Assembly (NCBI GenBank): GCA_002490665.1
Contig: DKUL01000079.1
Location: 7,842 to 33,726 of the forward strand
Source: Lachnospiraceae bacterium UBA7205
GTDB taxonomy: Bacteria > Bacillota > Clostridia > Lachnospirales > Lachnospiraceae
Direction: 5' to 3'
DNA: 25,885 bases
Shown: in pieces, positions 14,959 through 23,620 of the stretch
How the letters are laid out: every line of letters begins with the position of its first letter
Numbering within the stretch: the first letter of the stretch is position 1
Program-made: the position numbers and the translations under genes
The notes under the pieces: model-generated
The model's database searches: none
Told to the model about the DNA's origin: nothing
The model's input: only the letters and a program-made list of their open reading frames with translations

Positions 14959-16047
14959 ATGAATAATGTCGCACTCATTACGGGTATCACGGGACAGGAT
15001 GGCTCTTACCTGGCAGAATTTCTGCTGGAAAAAGGGTATGAGGTTCACGGATTAATCAGACGGCACAGCATCTCAAACACAATGCGTATTGACCATCTAA
15101 TCAAATCAGAGTATCATAAGGTGAAATTCTTTTTGCACTTTGCTGATACGACGGATTCTTCAAATCTGATGCGCATCATAGGGGAAATCAGACCGACAGA
15201 GGTGTATAATCTTGCAGCGCAGTCACACGTCGGCGTCTCTTTTGAGGTGCCTGAGTATACGGCGGACGCGACCGGGGTCAGCACACTCAAGCTGCTGGAG
15301 GCAATCAGGGTGAATGGCGGGAATTGCAGATATTACCAGGCATCCACATCAGAGCTGTTCGGCGGTCTTCCGGAGACGGCACCACAGAGCGAGACGACAC
15401 CATTCTACCCGAAGAGCCCTTATGGGGTGGCAAAACTGTATTCCTACTGGATTACTGTGAATTACAGGGAATCATACAATATGTTTGCATGTAACGGTAT
15501 TTTGTTTAACCACGAGTCGCCAAGGCGCGGTGAGAATTTTGTGACTAGGAAGATTACGCTCGCCATCGCGAACATCATGGCAGGAAAGCAGGACAAGCTG
15601 TCGCTTGGCAACATGAATGCAAAAAGGGACTGGGGATTTGCAGGAGACTATGTCGAGGGAATGTGGCTGATGCTGCAGCAGAAGGCTCCCGGGGATTATG
15701 TGCTTGCGACAAATGAGACGCACACCGTGCGGCAGTTCGTGGAGGCAGCCTTTTCGGAGCTTGGCATCAGAATCCGCTGGGAGGGTTCCGGCGTGAATGA
15801 GAAGGGATATGATTCCGAGACAGGAAAGCTGCTTGTCGATGTGAATCCGGAGTTTTACCGCCCGGCTGAGGTGGAGTTTTTGTGGGGAAATGCCGCCAAG
15901 GCAGAGAAGGAGCTCGGATGGAGGCGCAGGGTTGATTTTAAGGGGCTTGTGTCAATGATGATGGATGCCGATCTGCGTGCAATCACAGGAATGTCATGTG
16001 AGGAATACAGAACGAAAAGAGGTCTGGACGGAGGAAACGATGAATAA
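14959..16047 (+). CDS. gmd: GDP-mannose 4,6-dehydratase
   Basis: Gmd converts GDP-D-mannose to GDP-4-keto-6-deoxymannose, the first step toward GDP-L-fucose and related deoxysugars. The 362-residue extended short-chain dehydrogenase has ITGITGQDGSYLAEFL (about 7-22), the catalytic ASTSELFG (Thr130 and Glu132) and YGVAK (Tyr155, Lys159). RRHSISNTMRIDHL and NHESPRRGENFVTRKI are typical Gmd sequences. The ATG at 14959 is chosen; AAAGGAG lies 13 bases upstream, a slightly long spacing, and the alternative ATG at 14947 is too close to it. It overlaps fcl by eight bases, so both enzymes are translated together and jointly make GDP-L-fucose. Confidence 0.95.
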   Translation: MNNVALITGITGQDGSYLAEFLLEKGYEVHGLIRRHSISNTMRIDHLIKSEYHKVKFFLHFADTTDSSNLMRIIGEIRPTEVYNLAAQSHVGVSFEVPEYTADATGVSTLKLLEAIRVNGGNCRYYQASTSELFGGLPETAPQSETTPFYPKSPYGVAKLYSYWITVNYRESYNMFACNGILFNHESPRRGENFVTRKITLAIANIMAGKQDKLSLGNMNAKRDWGFAGDYVEGMWLMLQQKAPGDYVLATNETHTVRQFVEAAFSELGIRIRWEGSGVNEKGYDSETGKLLVDVNPEFYRPAEVEFLWGNAAKAEKELGWRRRVDFKGLVSMMMDADLRAITGMSCEEYRTKRGLDGGNDE

Positions 16048-16981
16048 ATCAGATAAAATTTATGTAGCGGGGCACAGGGGGCTTGTGGGTTCTGCCATTG
16101 TAAGAAACCTGAAGGCAAAGGGATATGAAAATGTGATTGGCAGGACACACAGCGAGCTTGACCTGATGAACCAGCAGGCGGTCAGGGATTTTTTCGAGGC
16201 AGAGCAGCCGGACGTGGTAGTGCTTGCAGCCGCGAAGGTTGGCGGCATCAATGCAAACAATACGACACCTGCGGATTTTGCCTACGAAAACCTTCAGATA
16301 CAGTGCAATGTGATTAAGTGCTGTCATGACTACCATGTCAAAAAGCTGCTGTTTCTGGGAAGCACCTGTATCTATCCGAGGATGGCGCCGCAGCCGATTC
16401 CCGAGGATGCGCTGCTCACGGGGCCTCTTGAGGAGACAAACGAGGCGTATGCCATTGCAAAAATATCCGGTCTTGAGATGTGCAGGTTTTTTAAGAGACA
16501 GTACGGCGATGATTTTATCAGCTGTATGCCGACGAACCTGTATGGACCATATGATAATTATGACTTATCAGGCTCCCACGTCATGCCGGCAATGATTCGG
16601 AAGTTCCATGATGCAAAAGTAAATAATCTGCCGAGTGTGGAGCTGTGGGGCACGGGAACACCGCTGCGCGAGTTTCTGTATGTGGATGACATGGCGGATG
16701 CCTGTGTATTTCTGCTTGAACATTATAGCGGGGAACAGCATGTGAACATCGGGACAGGAAAGGAAGTAACAATTAAGGAGCTGGCAGACACGGTTCAGCG
16801 TGTGGTCGGGTATCAGGGCGAGGTCGTATGGAACGAGGATATGCCCGACGGCACGCCGAGAAAACTTACGGATGTGACAAAGCTTCACAATCTCGGGTGG
16901 AACCACAAGGTGGAACTTGAGGAGGGCGTACAGCTTGCCTATGACTGGTTCAGGGAAAATGTGAAGGAAGCCAGGTTGTAG
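16040..16981 (+). CDS. fcl: GDP-L-fucose synthase
   Basis: This enzyme epimerises and reduces GDP-4-keto-6-deoxymannose to GDP-L-fucose. The 313-residue protein has the NADP-binding AGHRGLVGSAI (about 10-20), the strand LGSTCIYP, and catalytic YAIAK (Tyr137, Lys141). MPTNLYGPYDNYD and GTPLREFLYVDDMADA are diagnostic for GDP-fucose synthase. The ATG at 16040 has GGAGG at 16030-16034 and overlaps the end of gmd; a longer in-frame reading from 15965 runs inside gmd and is rejected. With gmd this implies a fucose-containing surface polysaccharide. The next gene begins 15 bases on. Confidence 0.96.
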   Translation: MNKSDKIYVAGHRGLVGSAIVRNLKAKGYENVIGRTHSELDLMNQQAVRDFFEAEQPDVVVLAAAKVGGINANNTTPADFAYENLQIQCNVIKCCHDYHVKKLLFLGSTCIYPRMAPQPIPEDALLTGPLEETNEAYAIAKISGLEMCRFFKRQYGDDFISCMPTNLYGPYDNYDLSGSHVMPAMIRKFHDAKVNNLPSVELWGTGTPLREFLYVDDMADACVFLLEHYSGEQHVNIGTGKEVTIKELADTVQRVVGYQGEVVWNEDMPDGTPRKLTDVTKLHNLGWNHKVELEEGVQLAYDWFRENVKEARL

Positions 16982-16996
16982 AAATGGAAATTTGAG

Positions 16997-17374
16997 ATGA
17001 TTAACATGGATGAAGAAAGTTTGCGGGTAAGGGTTTTTACACAGACTACACGCCAAATGGTTAATCTCGGGTTTCAGGCAAGACAGAGGGGATACCGCTA
17101 TCTGCGCGAAGCTGTCTGGGTAGCATACAGGGATCCCACAGCGCTGGCTGCAATTACAAAACACTTATATCCGGTGGTGGCAAAGTGTTTTGATACATCA
17201 GATAAACAGGTTGAACGTGCAATACGCAATGCAATAGAAACGGCATGGCTGCAGGGAAAACCTGAAACCTTAAGGGATTTTTTCGGGGAGACCTACAGAG
17301 GTGGTACGATTCGGCCGACAAATAAAGAGGTTATCGCCCGATTTGTCGATTATATCAAAAATGAGGAATTTTGA
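16997..17374 (+). CDS. Stand-alone Spo0A C-terminal DNA-binding domain protein
   Basis: Almost all of this 125-residue protein aligns with the effector domain of Spo0A, the master regulator of sporulation. Matching blocks are GYRYLREAV, ITKHLYPVVAKCFDT, the recognition helix VERAIRNAIETAW, and PTNKEVIARFVDYI. The VERAIR core used by Spo0A to read its box is identical to my recollection of the B. subtilis sequence. The N-terminal phospho-receiver domain is entirely missing, with only about 14 residues ahead of the domain, so it cannot be switched by the usual phosphorelay. It lies inside the polysaccharide operon, 15 bases after fcl and 27 before the next glycosyltransferase, and is probably a local transcription regulator. 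The ribosome binding site is weak; ATG 17006 is an alternative start. Confidence 0.88.
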   Translation: MINMDEESLRVRVFTQTTRQMVNLGFQARQRGYRYLREAVWVAYRDPTALAAITKHLYPVVAKCFDTSDKQVERAIRNAIETAWLQGKPETLRDFFGETYRGGTIRPTNKEVIARFVDYIKNEEF

Positions 17375-17401
17375 GCAGTAACAAATTTGGAGGACATTTG
17401 T

Positions 17402-18343
17402 TTGAAAACATATGCAAAGACATTGAGCATTATTGTGCCTTGCTATAATGAGGAGGAGAGCGTGCCGCTTTTTTATGCGGAAGCGGTGAAACAGGAAGCT
17501 TATTTTCATGACAGGGACGTGGAATTTGAGTTCATCTTTGTGGATGATGGTTCAAGGGATGGCACAGTCAATGCGGTAAAGGCACTCAGGGAGCGTGATG
17601 AGAGAGTACATCTGGTTTCCTTTTCACGCAATTTTGGAAAAGAGTCGGCGATTATTGCAGGGCTTGAAAAGGCAGTGGGTGACTTTACGGTGCTGATGGA
17701 TGCGGATTTGCAGGATCCCCCATCCATTTTACCGGAAATGTATGGATATATTGAGCAGGGATACGACTCTGTGGCTACAAGGCGTGTTGACAGAAAAGGG
17801 GAACCGCCCATACGCTCCTTCTTTGCCAGAAGGTTTTATGGGTTGATGCGCAAAATATCAAAGACGGAGATTGTTGATGGGGCGAGGGACTACCGGCTGA
17901 TGACAAGACAGGTGACGGATTCCATTCTGGCAATGAAAGAATACAACCGTTTTTCCAAAGGGATTTTTGGATGGGTCGGTTATAAAACCAAGTGGATTGA
18001 GTATGAGAATGTGCAGCGTGCCGCGGGGGAAACGAAGTGGTCTTTCTGGAAGCTGTTTTTGTATTCGCTGGACGGAATTATGGCTTTCTCGACAGCGCCG
18101 CTGTCCATCGCATCCGTATTTGGTATTTTGTTCTGCTTTGTCGCATTTGTGTTTATGATATTCATCTTTGTCAGGGCGCTGCTGTATGGGGATCCTGTTG
18201 CGGGATGGCCGTCCATGATGTGCATCATTTCCCTGATTGGCGGGGTGCAGCTGTTATGTCTTGGCATTATGGGGCAGTATATGAGCAAGATGTACATGGA
18301 AGTGAAGGACAGACCAAAATATCTTGTTAAGGAAGAATTTTAA
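17402..18343 (+). CDS. GT2 glycosyltransferase, polyprenyl-phosphate type (DPM1/GtrB-like)
   Basis: This 313-residue protein has a GT-A domain (about residues 5-230) with SIIVPCYNEEESVP, FVDDGSRDGT and the metal-binding and acceptor signature MDADLQDPPS, then two membrane helices at the C-terminus (about 232-256 and 270-292). That arrangement and the LQDPP motif mark the family that transfers a sugar from a nucleotide donor to undecaprenyl phosphate, as in GtrB, CsbB and YkcC. The product could feed modification of the polysaccharide outside the membrane. The start is TTG at 17402, eight bases after GGAGG at 17389-17393; the reading from TTG 17387 would overlap that site. The donor sugar cannot be told from the sequence. 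Confidence 0.9.
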   Translation: MKTYAKTLSIIVPCYNEEESVPLFYAEAVKQEAYFHDRDVEFEFIFVDDGSRDGTVNAVKALRERDERVHLVSFSRNFGKESAIIAGLEKAVGDFTVLMDADLQDPPSILPEMYGYIEQGYDSVATRRVDRKGEPPIRSFFARRFYGLMRKISKTEIVDGARDYRLMTRQVTDSILAMKEYNRFSKGIFGWVGYKTKWIEYENVQRAAGETKWSFWKLFLYSLDGIMAFSTAPLSIASVFGILFCFVAFVFMIFIFVRALLYGDPVAGWPSMMCIISLIGGVQLLCLGIMGQYMSKMYMEVKDRPKYLVKEEF

Positions 18344-18345
18344 GC

Positions 18346-19140
18346 ATGTCGGAAAAGGATAGGAATATAGAGCGTGGGCTTGTGAGTATCGTGGTTCCGG
18401 TTTACAACGCCGGGGCGTTTATCAGTGAGACAATCCGCCATGTGCAGGCACAGACTTACCGGAAGTGGGAGCTTTTGCTGGTGGATGACTGTTCTGCAGA
18501 CAACAGTGCGGAGCTGATAAGGGAGCAGATAAGGAAAGACGGGCGGATAAGACTTGTCACACAGAAAGAAAATGGCGGCGCCGCGCGGGCGCGCAACCGT
18601 GGCTTGGAGGAGGCTTGTGGGCAGTACATATGCTTTTTGGATGCGGATGATATATGGATGCCGGATAAGCTTGAAGCAGAGCTTGCTTACCTGAATAATA
18701 TTCAGCAGAAAGAGGACACCAGGGCAGGGTTTGTGTTTACGGGGTATGAGTTTGCGGATGAAACAGGCGCAGGCCTTGGGAAAGTCGTGCATGTGCCAGC
18801 AAGCATTACCTACAGACAGGCACTGAAAAATACGACAATCTTCACATCCACTGTGCTGATAGACAGATTGGTAATACCAGATGCGGACATACGGATGCCA
18901 TGTATTGCCAGCGAGGACACGGCGACGTGGTGGCAGATTCTAAAAAGACATGGTGTGGGATATGGGCTGGACATGAATCTGGTGAAATATAGAAGAAGTG
19001 CAAACACATTGTCGTCAAATAAACTGACTGCAATCAAAAGAATCTGGAACCTGTACCGCAGGCAGGAGGGGCTTTCCGCCGCGGGCAGCGTGTACTGTAT
19101 GTTCTTCTGGGCTTTTCGGGCGCTTTTTCGGCGGCTGTGA
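18346..19140 (+). CDS. GT2 family glycosyltransferase
   Basis: This 264-residue cytosolic GT-A enzyme has VSIVVPVYNAGAFISETI, the donor-binding VDDCSADNS, the stretch NGGAARARNRGLEEA and the metal-binding CFLDADDIW. It has no membrane helix. GT2 members of this form add single sugars to a lipid-linked glycan on the cytoplasmic face. The gene starts two bases after the previous stop and uses AAGGAAG within that gene's end, so it is tightly coupled. Its later part (NTLSSNKLTAIKRIWNLYR) resembles repeat-unit glycosyltransferases of capsule and exopolysaccharide loci. Sugar and linkage specificity are unknown. Confidence 0.9.
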   Translation: MSEKDRNIERGLVSIVVPVYNAGAFISETIRHVQAQTYRKWELLLVDDCSADNSAELIREQIRKDGRIRLVTQKENGGAARARNRGLEEACGQYICFLDADDIWMPDKLEAELAYLNNIQQKEDTRAGFVFTGYEFADETGAGLGKVVHVPASITYRQALKNTTIFTSTVLIDRLVIPDADIRMPCIASEDTATWWQILKRHGVGYGLDMNLVKYRRSANTLSSNKLTAIKRIWNLYRRQEGLSAAGSVYCMFFWAFRALFRRL

Positions 19141-19172
19141 TTTTTGCATTATAGAGTAATGGAGGCTGGACG

Positions 19173-20573
19173 GTGGGACGCATAGAGGCAGCAAAAAGAA
19201 CGATAATATTACAGATGTCGCTGATAGGACTTGTCTTTCAGACGGTTCTGTACATCTATGTCTGGCATAAGGTATATAATGATATCATGCAGAGCAGTAT
19301 GTGGAGGAGCTTTCACAGAAAGGGCTTCTGGCTTTTGGCAGCTGTTTATTTTATACTGCTTTTGTTTTTTACGGCGACTTACGGCGGACTCAGGGTGGGC
19401 TATCTAAAGCCGATGGATGTGTTTTTCTCACAGGTGATTTCCCTCATTTGTACGAACATTGTATCCTATTTTCAGATATCACTCCTGTCGCTGAAGCTTG
19501 TCACGGCATATCCGCTTCTGCTGATGATGCTTGGACAGATTGTCGTGTCGGCGGGCTGGACATTTGTCAGCCACAAGCTGTACCAGCGTTTCTTTCCACC
19601 CAAAACCCTTTTGTTCATCAGCGGGGACAGACCGACAGAGGATATCCTCAAAAAGTTTGAGACGCGCAGGGATAAGTACAATATCACCAAGTGCATGTTT
19701 GAAAGTGCGGGACAGCAGGCACTGGAAAAGGAAATCCTGACCTGCTATGACGGGGTTGTCCTGTGGGATATTGACACGGCGCTGAGAAACAAGCTGATGA
19801 AATTCTGCTACAGCAGGGGAATCCGCATCTACATGATGCCGAAGATTCCGGATATCATGATAAAAGGCTCTGACCAGCTTCACTTGTTTGATACGCCGAT
19901 TCTGCTTACAAGGGAATATGCGATGACCATTGAGCAGCGATGCGTCAAGCGGCTGATAGACTTGGCATGTGCGCTGGTTCTTATGGTGGTTACGGCGCCT
20001 TTTATGCTGGTTACGGCGATTGCGATAAAGCTTTACGACGGAGGACCGGTATTGTATAAACAGGTTCGCTGCACGCGTGACATGCGTGAATTTCAGATAT
20101 TGAAATTTCGTAGTATGCGGACGGATGCGGAGAAGGATGGCGTTGCAAGGCTTGCCGCCAAAAATGACAGCCGCATCACGCCGATTGGCAGGTTTATCAG
20201 GAAGGTGCGTATTGACGAGCTGCCGCAGCTTTTTAACATATTGAACGGAGAAATGTCATTCATAGGACCAAGACCGGAACGCCCCGAGATTATCAGGCAG
20301 TATCAGGAGGAGATGCCGGAGTTTACGTTCCGGACAAAGGTGAAGGCGGGGCTTGCGGGATATGCGCAGGTCTATGGAAAGTACAATACGACGCCCTATG
20401 ACAAATTAAAGCTTGACTTGTTTTATATTGAGAATTACAGTGTATGGCTTGACCTCAAGCTGATGCTTCTGACACTGAAAATCCTGTTCCAGGCTGAAAG
20501 TACGGAGGGTGTGGATGAAAATCAGACAACCGCAATCAAGTCGAAAGAGGATGAAAAGGGGAGCCATGGATAA
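19173..20573 (+). CDS. Undecaprenyl-phosphate sugar-phosphate transferase (WcaJ/CpsE type)
   Basis: This 466-residue polyprenol-phosphate hexose-1-phosphate transferase probably primes the repeat unit on undecaprenyl phosphate. Four N-terminal membrane helices lie in about residues 10-130, followed by a Rossmann-like region (FISGDRPTEDILKKF onward). A fifth hydrophobic stretch (about 255-280) leads into the catalytic bacterial sugar transferase domain. That domain has LKFRSMRTDAEKDG, RKVRIDELPQLFNILNGEMS (Asp348, Glu349) and FIGPRPERPE. The long multi-helix form matches WcaJ/CpsE rather than the short PglC form. The start is GTG at 19173, eight bases after GGAGG at 19161-19165. Its end overlaps the chain-length gene by eight bases. 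The transferred sugar is not deducible. Confidence 0.93.
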   Translation: MGRIEAAKRTIILQMSLIGLVFQTVLYIYVWHKVYNDIMQSSMWRSFHRKGFWLLAAVYFILLLFFTATYGGLRVGYLKPMDVFFSQVISLICTNIVSYFQISLLSLKLVTAYPLLLMMLGQIVVSAGWTFVSHKLYQRFFPPKTLLFISGDRPTEDILKKFETRRDKYNITKCMFESAGQQALEKEILTCYDGVVLWDIDTALRNKLMKFCYSRGIRIYMMPKIPDIMIKGSDQLHLFDTPILLTREYAMTIEQRCVKRLIDLACALVLMVVTAPFMLVTAIAIKLYDGGPVLYKQVRCTRDMREFQILKFRSMRTDAEKDGVARLAAKNDSRITPIGRFIRKVRIDELPQLFNILNGEMSFIGPRPERPEIIRQYQEEMPEFTFRTKVKAGLAGYAQVYGKYNTTPYDKLKLDLFYIENYSVWLDLKLMLLTLKILFQAESTEGVDENQTTAIKSKEDEKGSHG

Positions 20574-21639
20574 AGAAAAAAAAGTGGAAGTGGAGAAATG
20601 GATGCAGCAGGGCATTGACAGCAAGGCAGTGCTTGCAACATATCTGACAAGACTGCCGACATTGTTTCTGCTGGCAGTGGCCGGTGCCGTTCTGGGCAGC
20701 GGTCTTCATTTGCTTATGGCGCTTGCGGCGGCGCGTGAGCCAGTTTATGTGTCCGAGACGGAATATTATATTGCGTTTGCCGAGGGGCGTTATGAGGCAA
20801 GGGACTGGTACAATGATTTTACGTGGAACGATGTCATTTCCACAAAGCCGATTATGGACAGGATGATGGAGCTGCTGGGAAACGGATACGACGAGAACCA
20901 GGTGAAAAGCATGGTAACGGCTGACATTTTATCGGATGTGCGCTTCCTGACCATCACCGTGCGCGGGCAGGAGCCGGAAACGGTCGAGGCAGTCAAAAAT
21001 GCCATCGGGACGGCACTGGAGGAATATGGAAACTTTGAGGACGCGTTTTCCGCAATTGACAAGATAGAGGATCTGGAAATTGTACAGGAGAAGATACCGT
21101 ATTTTGGATGGCGTGCTGCTTTTCTGGGTGCAATAATTTTTGTGGGCATTGGCATTTTTGTGACTGCGCTCGGGGTGAGTGTGGGATCCGTATTTTATAC
21201 CAAGTGTGATGTTATGAAAATGCTGGGTGTGCCGGTGTGCGGCATGACATTCAGGGCGGATGGCAGGAAAAGAACAGATGATATTTTTATGGGAAGACAA
21301 CGGCGGATGCTGGAAGAAAACGTAAAGACGCTGACTGAAAAATATGGCAGCCTGGTGCTGATGGATGCTTCGGACGGAAAGGAAGCGGAGGCATTTTTGC
21401 AGGAGACCGGGGTGCGCAATCTGGCGGGGACGGAAAAAATGGAAATACTTGACACGAATTGTGCCGGGGAGTGCATTCGCGGAACTGCGATAATAGTTGT
21501 TATTCCGTTCGGAAAGCCATACCGGGAAAAAATAACGGATGAGATAAATTACGCGGCGCTGCAGGGGGGAGAGATTGTGGCGGCGGTATTGATAAAGGTG
21601 GACAGGAGCTGGTCAAAGATATATTATGGCTGGAAGTAA
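20566..21639 (+). CDS. Wzz/CpsC-like chain-length protein with degenerate BY-kinase-like tail
   Basis: The 357-residue protein has two membrane helices (about 32-55 and 187-208) around an external coiled domain of about 130 residues, the layout of Wzz/CpsC polysaccharide co-polymerases. After the second helix there is a cytosolic tail of about 140 residues. It begins CDVMKMLGVPVCGM, like the linker into bacterial tyrosine kinases, and ends IIVVIPFGKPYREKITDEI with AAVLIKVDRSWSKIYYG, resembling the last strands of such kinases. No Walker A lysine motif or tyrosine cluster is visible, so it is probably not a kinase. The start at 20566 has AAAGGGGAG just upstream and overlaps the priming transferase. 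The chain-length role is inferred from topology and neighbours. Confidence 0.8.
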   Translation: MDKEKKVEVEKWMQQGIDSKAVLATYLTRLPTLFLLAVAGAVLGSGLHLLMALAAAREPVYVSETEYYIAFAEGRYEARDWYNDFTWNDVISTKPIMDRMMELLGNGYDENQVKSMVTADILSDVRFLTITVRGQEPETVEAVKNAIGTALEEYGNFEDAFSAIDKIEDLEIVQEKIPYFGWRAAFLGAIIFVGIGIFVTALGVSVGSVFYTKCDVMKMLGVPVCGMTFRADGRKRTDDIFMGRQRRMLEENVKTLTEKYGSLVLMDASDGKEAEAFLQETGVRNLAGTEKMEILDTNCAGECIRGTAIIVVIPFGKPYREKITDEINYAALQGGEIVAAVLIKVDRSWSKIYYGWK

Positions 21640-21654
21640 AGGGAGGGTGTTGGC

Positions 21655-22437
21655 ATGAGACTGCAGGTTTTGGTGTCTGCCGTCAATCAGGAGGGCGCGG
21701 CACTGGCAGAGCGGATGCATCTGGAGAGCGATGCAGTGGTGATAAACCAGACAGACCATTTCGGGTACGAGGAGCATGTGCACCATGGAAAACGGATACA
21801 GTGTTATTCGTTCCAGGAAAAGGGTGTCGGGCTGAGCAGAAACAATGCGCTTTTGCGGGCAGAAGGGGATATCGTGTTGTTTTCCGATGAGGACATTGTT
21901 TATGATACAGGCTATGAGCAGCGCATTCTCGATGCGTTTGCGGCGCATCCCGAGGCGGATTTTCTTCTTTTCAATGTGCGTGTGGGGGAGGCGAGGGCTA
22001 CTTACTGCACCAGAAAATACCACCGCGTGCACATCTGGAATGCGGGGCGCTATCCCACATACTCCTTTGCGGTGCGGCGCGAGAAGCTTCACGCGGCGCA
22101 TGTCACTTTTTCCCTGCTGTTTGGAGGGGGCGCTAAGTACAGCAATGGCGAGGACAGCCTGTTTCTGAAGGACTGCCTGCGCTACGGACTGTCCGTCTAT
22201 GCGGTTCCTGTCGAAATCGGTGCGGAGCAGGAGCGGGAATCCACCTGGTTTCATGGATATACAGACAAGTTTTTTATGGACAGGGGTGTGCTGTACCATT
22301 TTCTCTATGGCAGGCTCGCATATCTGATGGCAGTGCGTTTCATCATGGCACATGCCAGTGTGATGTGTGTGGAGATTTCCAGGAAGAATGCGCTGGCGCT
22401 GATGCGAAAGGGAATCAGCTCGGTGAAAGGGCTGTGA
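21655..22437 (+). CDS. Glycosyltransferase, GT-A-like fold, divergent
   Basis: The 260-residue protein starts MRLQVLVSAVNQEG, a GT-A first strand, and carries KGVGLSRNNALLRAEGDIVLFSDEDIVY, equivalent to the acceptor loop plus metal-binding motif of GT2 enzymes, with SDED in place of the usual DxD. A later NGEDSLFLKDCLRYG segment has the acidic catalytic-base position found in GT2. It lacks the classic DDGSxD donor motif near the N-terminus (NQTDHFGYEE instead), so it is a divergent relative. GGGAGGG at about 21641-21647 precedes the ATG. Position between the chain-length protein and the polymerase fits a repeat-unit glycosyltransferase; specificity unknown. Confidence 0.78.
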   Translation: MRLQVLVSAVNQEGAALAERMHLESDAVVINQTDHFGYEEHVHHGKRIQCYSFQEKGVGLSRNNALLRAEGDIVLFSDEDIVYDTGYEQRILDAFAAHPEADFLLFNVRVGEARATYCTRKYHRVHIWNAGRYPTYSFAVRREKLHAAHVTFSLLFGGGAKYSNGEDSLFLKDCLRYGLSVYAVPVEIGAEQERESTWFHGYTDKFFMDRGVLYHFLYGRLAYLMAVRFIMAHASVMCVEISRKNALALMRKGISSVKGL

Positions 22438-22453
22438 AAAGGAGGCTGATGCG

Positions 22454-23599
22454 GTGGGCAGATTTGGTTCCATCTTGTTCTATTTGTTTCTCGCGGCAGT
22501 GACCTGCATGATGGCATGGCAGATACGGCAGCCTTCCGTCGAAGATGTCCTGTGGACTGGCGGGCAGCGGACAAGGAAAAGCTTCCGCAACAGGCTGTTT
22601 ATCACAGGAATCTTTGTGGTACTGTTTCTGGCGGCGGCACTCCGTTTTGATATTGGCAATGACTACAGGCAGTATACACAGACTGCCCATGAGGCTTATG
22701 TGGGTGGCTACGTGGTGACGGAGGCAGGCTTTAACGGGCTTGTCCGCCTGCTGTACTGGATGACCGGCGGAGAGTATTACGAGCTGGTTTTCGCTGTGTT
22801 TGCCTTTGTGACATTATATTTTTTCCTGAAGGCGTTTGTGCGACAGAGTGTGGATTTTTCACAGACCTTTTTTCTGTTTATGACTTTTGGGCTTTACTTT
22901 CAGACATATAACACCGTCAGGTATTACCTGGCACTGGCAATCGCGCTTTACGCCATGAAATATGTGCTGGAGAAAGACTATATCCGTTTTGTTTTCTGGA
23001 TATTTGCGGCAGCGCTGTTTCATAAATCCGTTCTTCTGGTCATTCCGGTGTACTGGATTTGTACATTCGCGTGGAAGGGCTGGCACATTATTGCGGGATT
23101 GCTGGCAAGTGCGGCATGCTATTTGGGGAAAGGTGTTATCTTAAGGCTTGCGCTGGTGGTGTATCCTTCCTATAGAAATACAGTGTATCTTGAGGGCAGC
23201 GGCATTTCAGCCAGTACATTACGCATCCTTGCCGTACTTTGCCTGTACCTGTGGTTTGTCACATATACAGGGGCAGGGATCCGGGAAAAGGTCTGGTATC
23301 GGGAGCTTCGGTTTTATGGCCAGCTCAATCTGCTGGCGTTTGTGGCAAGTACAGCCTTTTCGTTTCTTCCGGTTGTGACGCGCATCGCTTATTATTTCGG
23401 AGTTTCACAGCTGTTCCTGATTCCGCTTGTGATAAGGCATATTGAGGACGGACGGATTCGTAGGCGTGTGGCATGGATTGTCTTTGGCGTGTGTATCATT
23501 TATTTTCTGGTGTTCCTGCTCATGGCGCATAAGGACGGAGTGGGGCTTTTGCCATACAAAAGCTGGCTTTTTGAATCACAGCGATACACATATAAGTAA
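22454..23599 (+). CDS. EpsG-family polysaccharide polymerase (Wzy-like)
   Basis: This 381-residue integral membrane protein has about ten helices and the EpsG pattern RFDIGNDYRQYTQTAHEA near the first external loop, then FVRQSVDFSQTFFLFMTFGLY, TYNTVRYYLALAIALYAM and a FHKSVLLVIPVY segment. EpsG/Wzy proteins link lipid-bound repeat units into a polymer on the outer face of the membrane. The GTG at 22454 is preferred (GGAGG at 22441-22445, eight bases); an ATG at 22449 is in another frame. It is the only polymerase candidate seen. A matching flippase is not present in the window. Confidence 0.9.
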   Translation: MGRFGSILFYLFLAAVTCMMAWQIRQPSVEDVLWTGGQRTRKSFRNRLFITGIFVVLFLAAALRFDIGNDYRQYTQTAHEAYVGGYVVTEAGFNGLVRLLYWMTGGEYYELVFAVFAFVTLYFFLKAFVRQSVDFSQTFFLFMTFGLYFQTYNTVRYYLALAIALYAMKYVLEKDYIRFVFWIFAAALFHKSVLLVIPVYWICTFAWKGWHIIAGLLASAACYLGKGVILRLALVVYPSYRNTVYLEGSGISASTLRILAVLCLYLWFVTYTGAGIREKVWYRELRFYGQLNLLAFVASTAFSFLPVVTRIAYYFGVSQLFLIPLVIRHIEDGRIRRRVAWIVFGVCIIYFLVFLLMAHKDGVGLLPYKSWLFESQRYTYK

Positions 23600-23620
23600 T
23601 ACTGAAAAGGGGCAAAGCGT

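Noticed and set aside
21613..22473. 286-codon open frame on the - strand
   Set aside because: Antisense to the divergent glycosyltransferase and flanking junctions; low-complexity, His and Pro rich translation.
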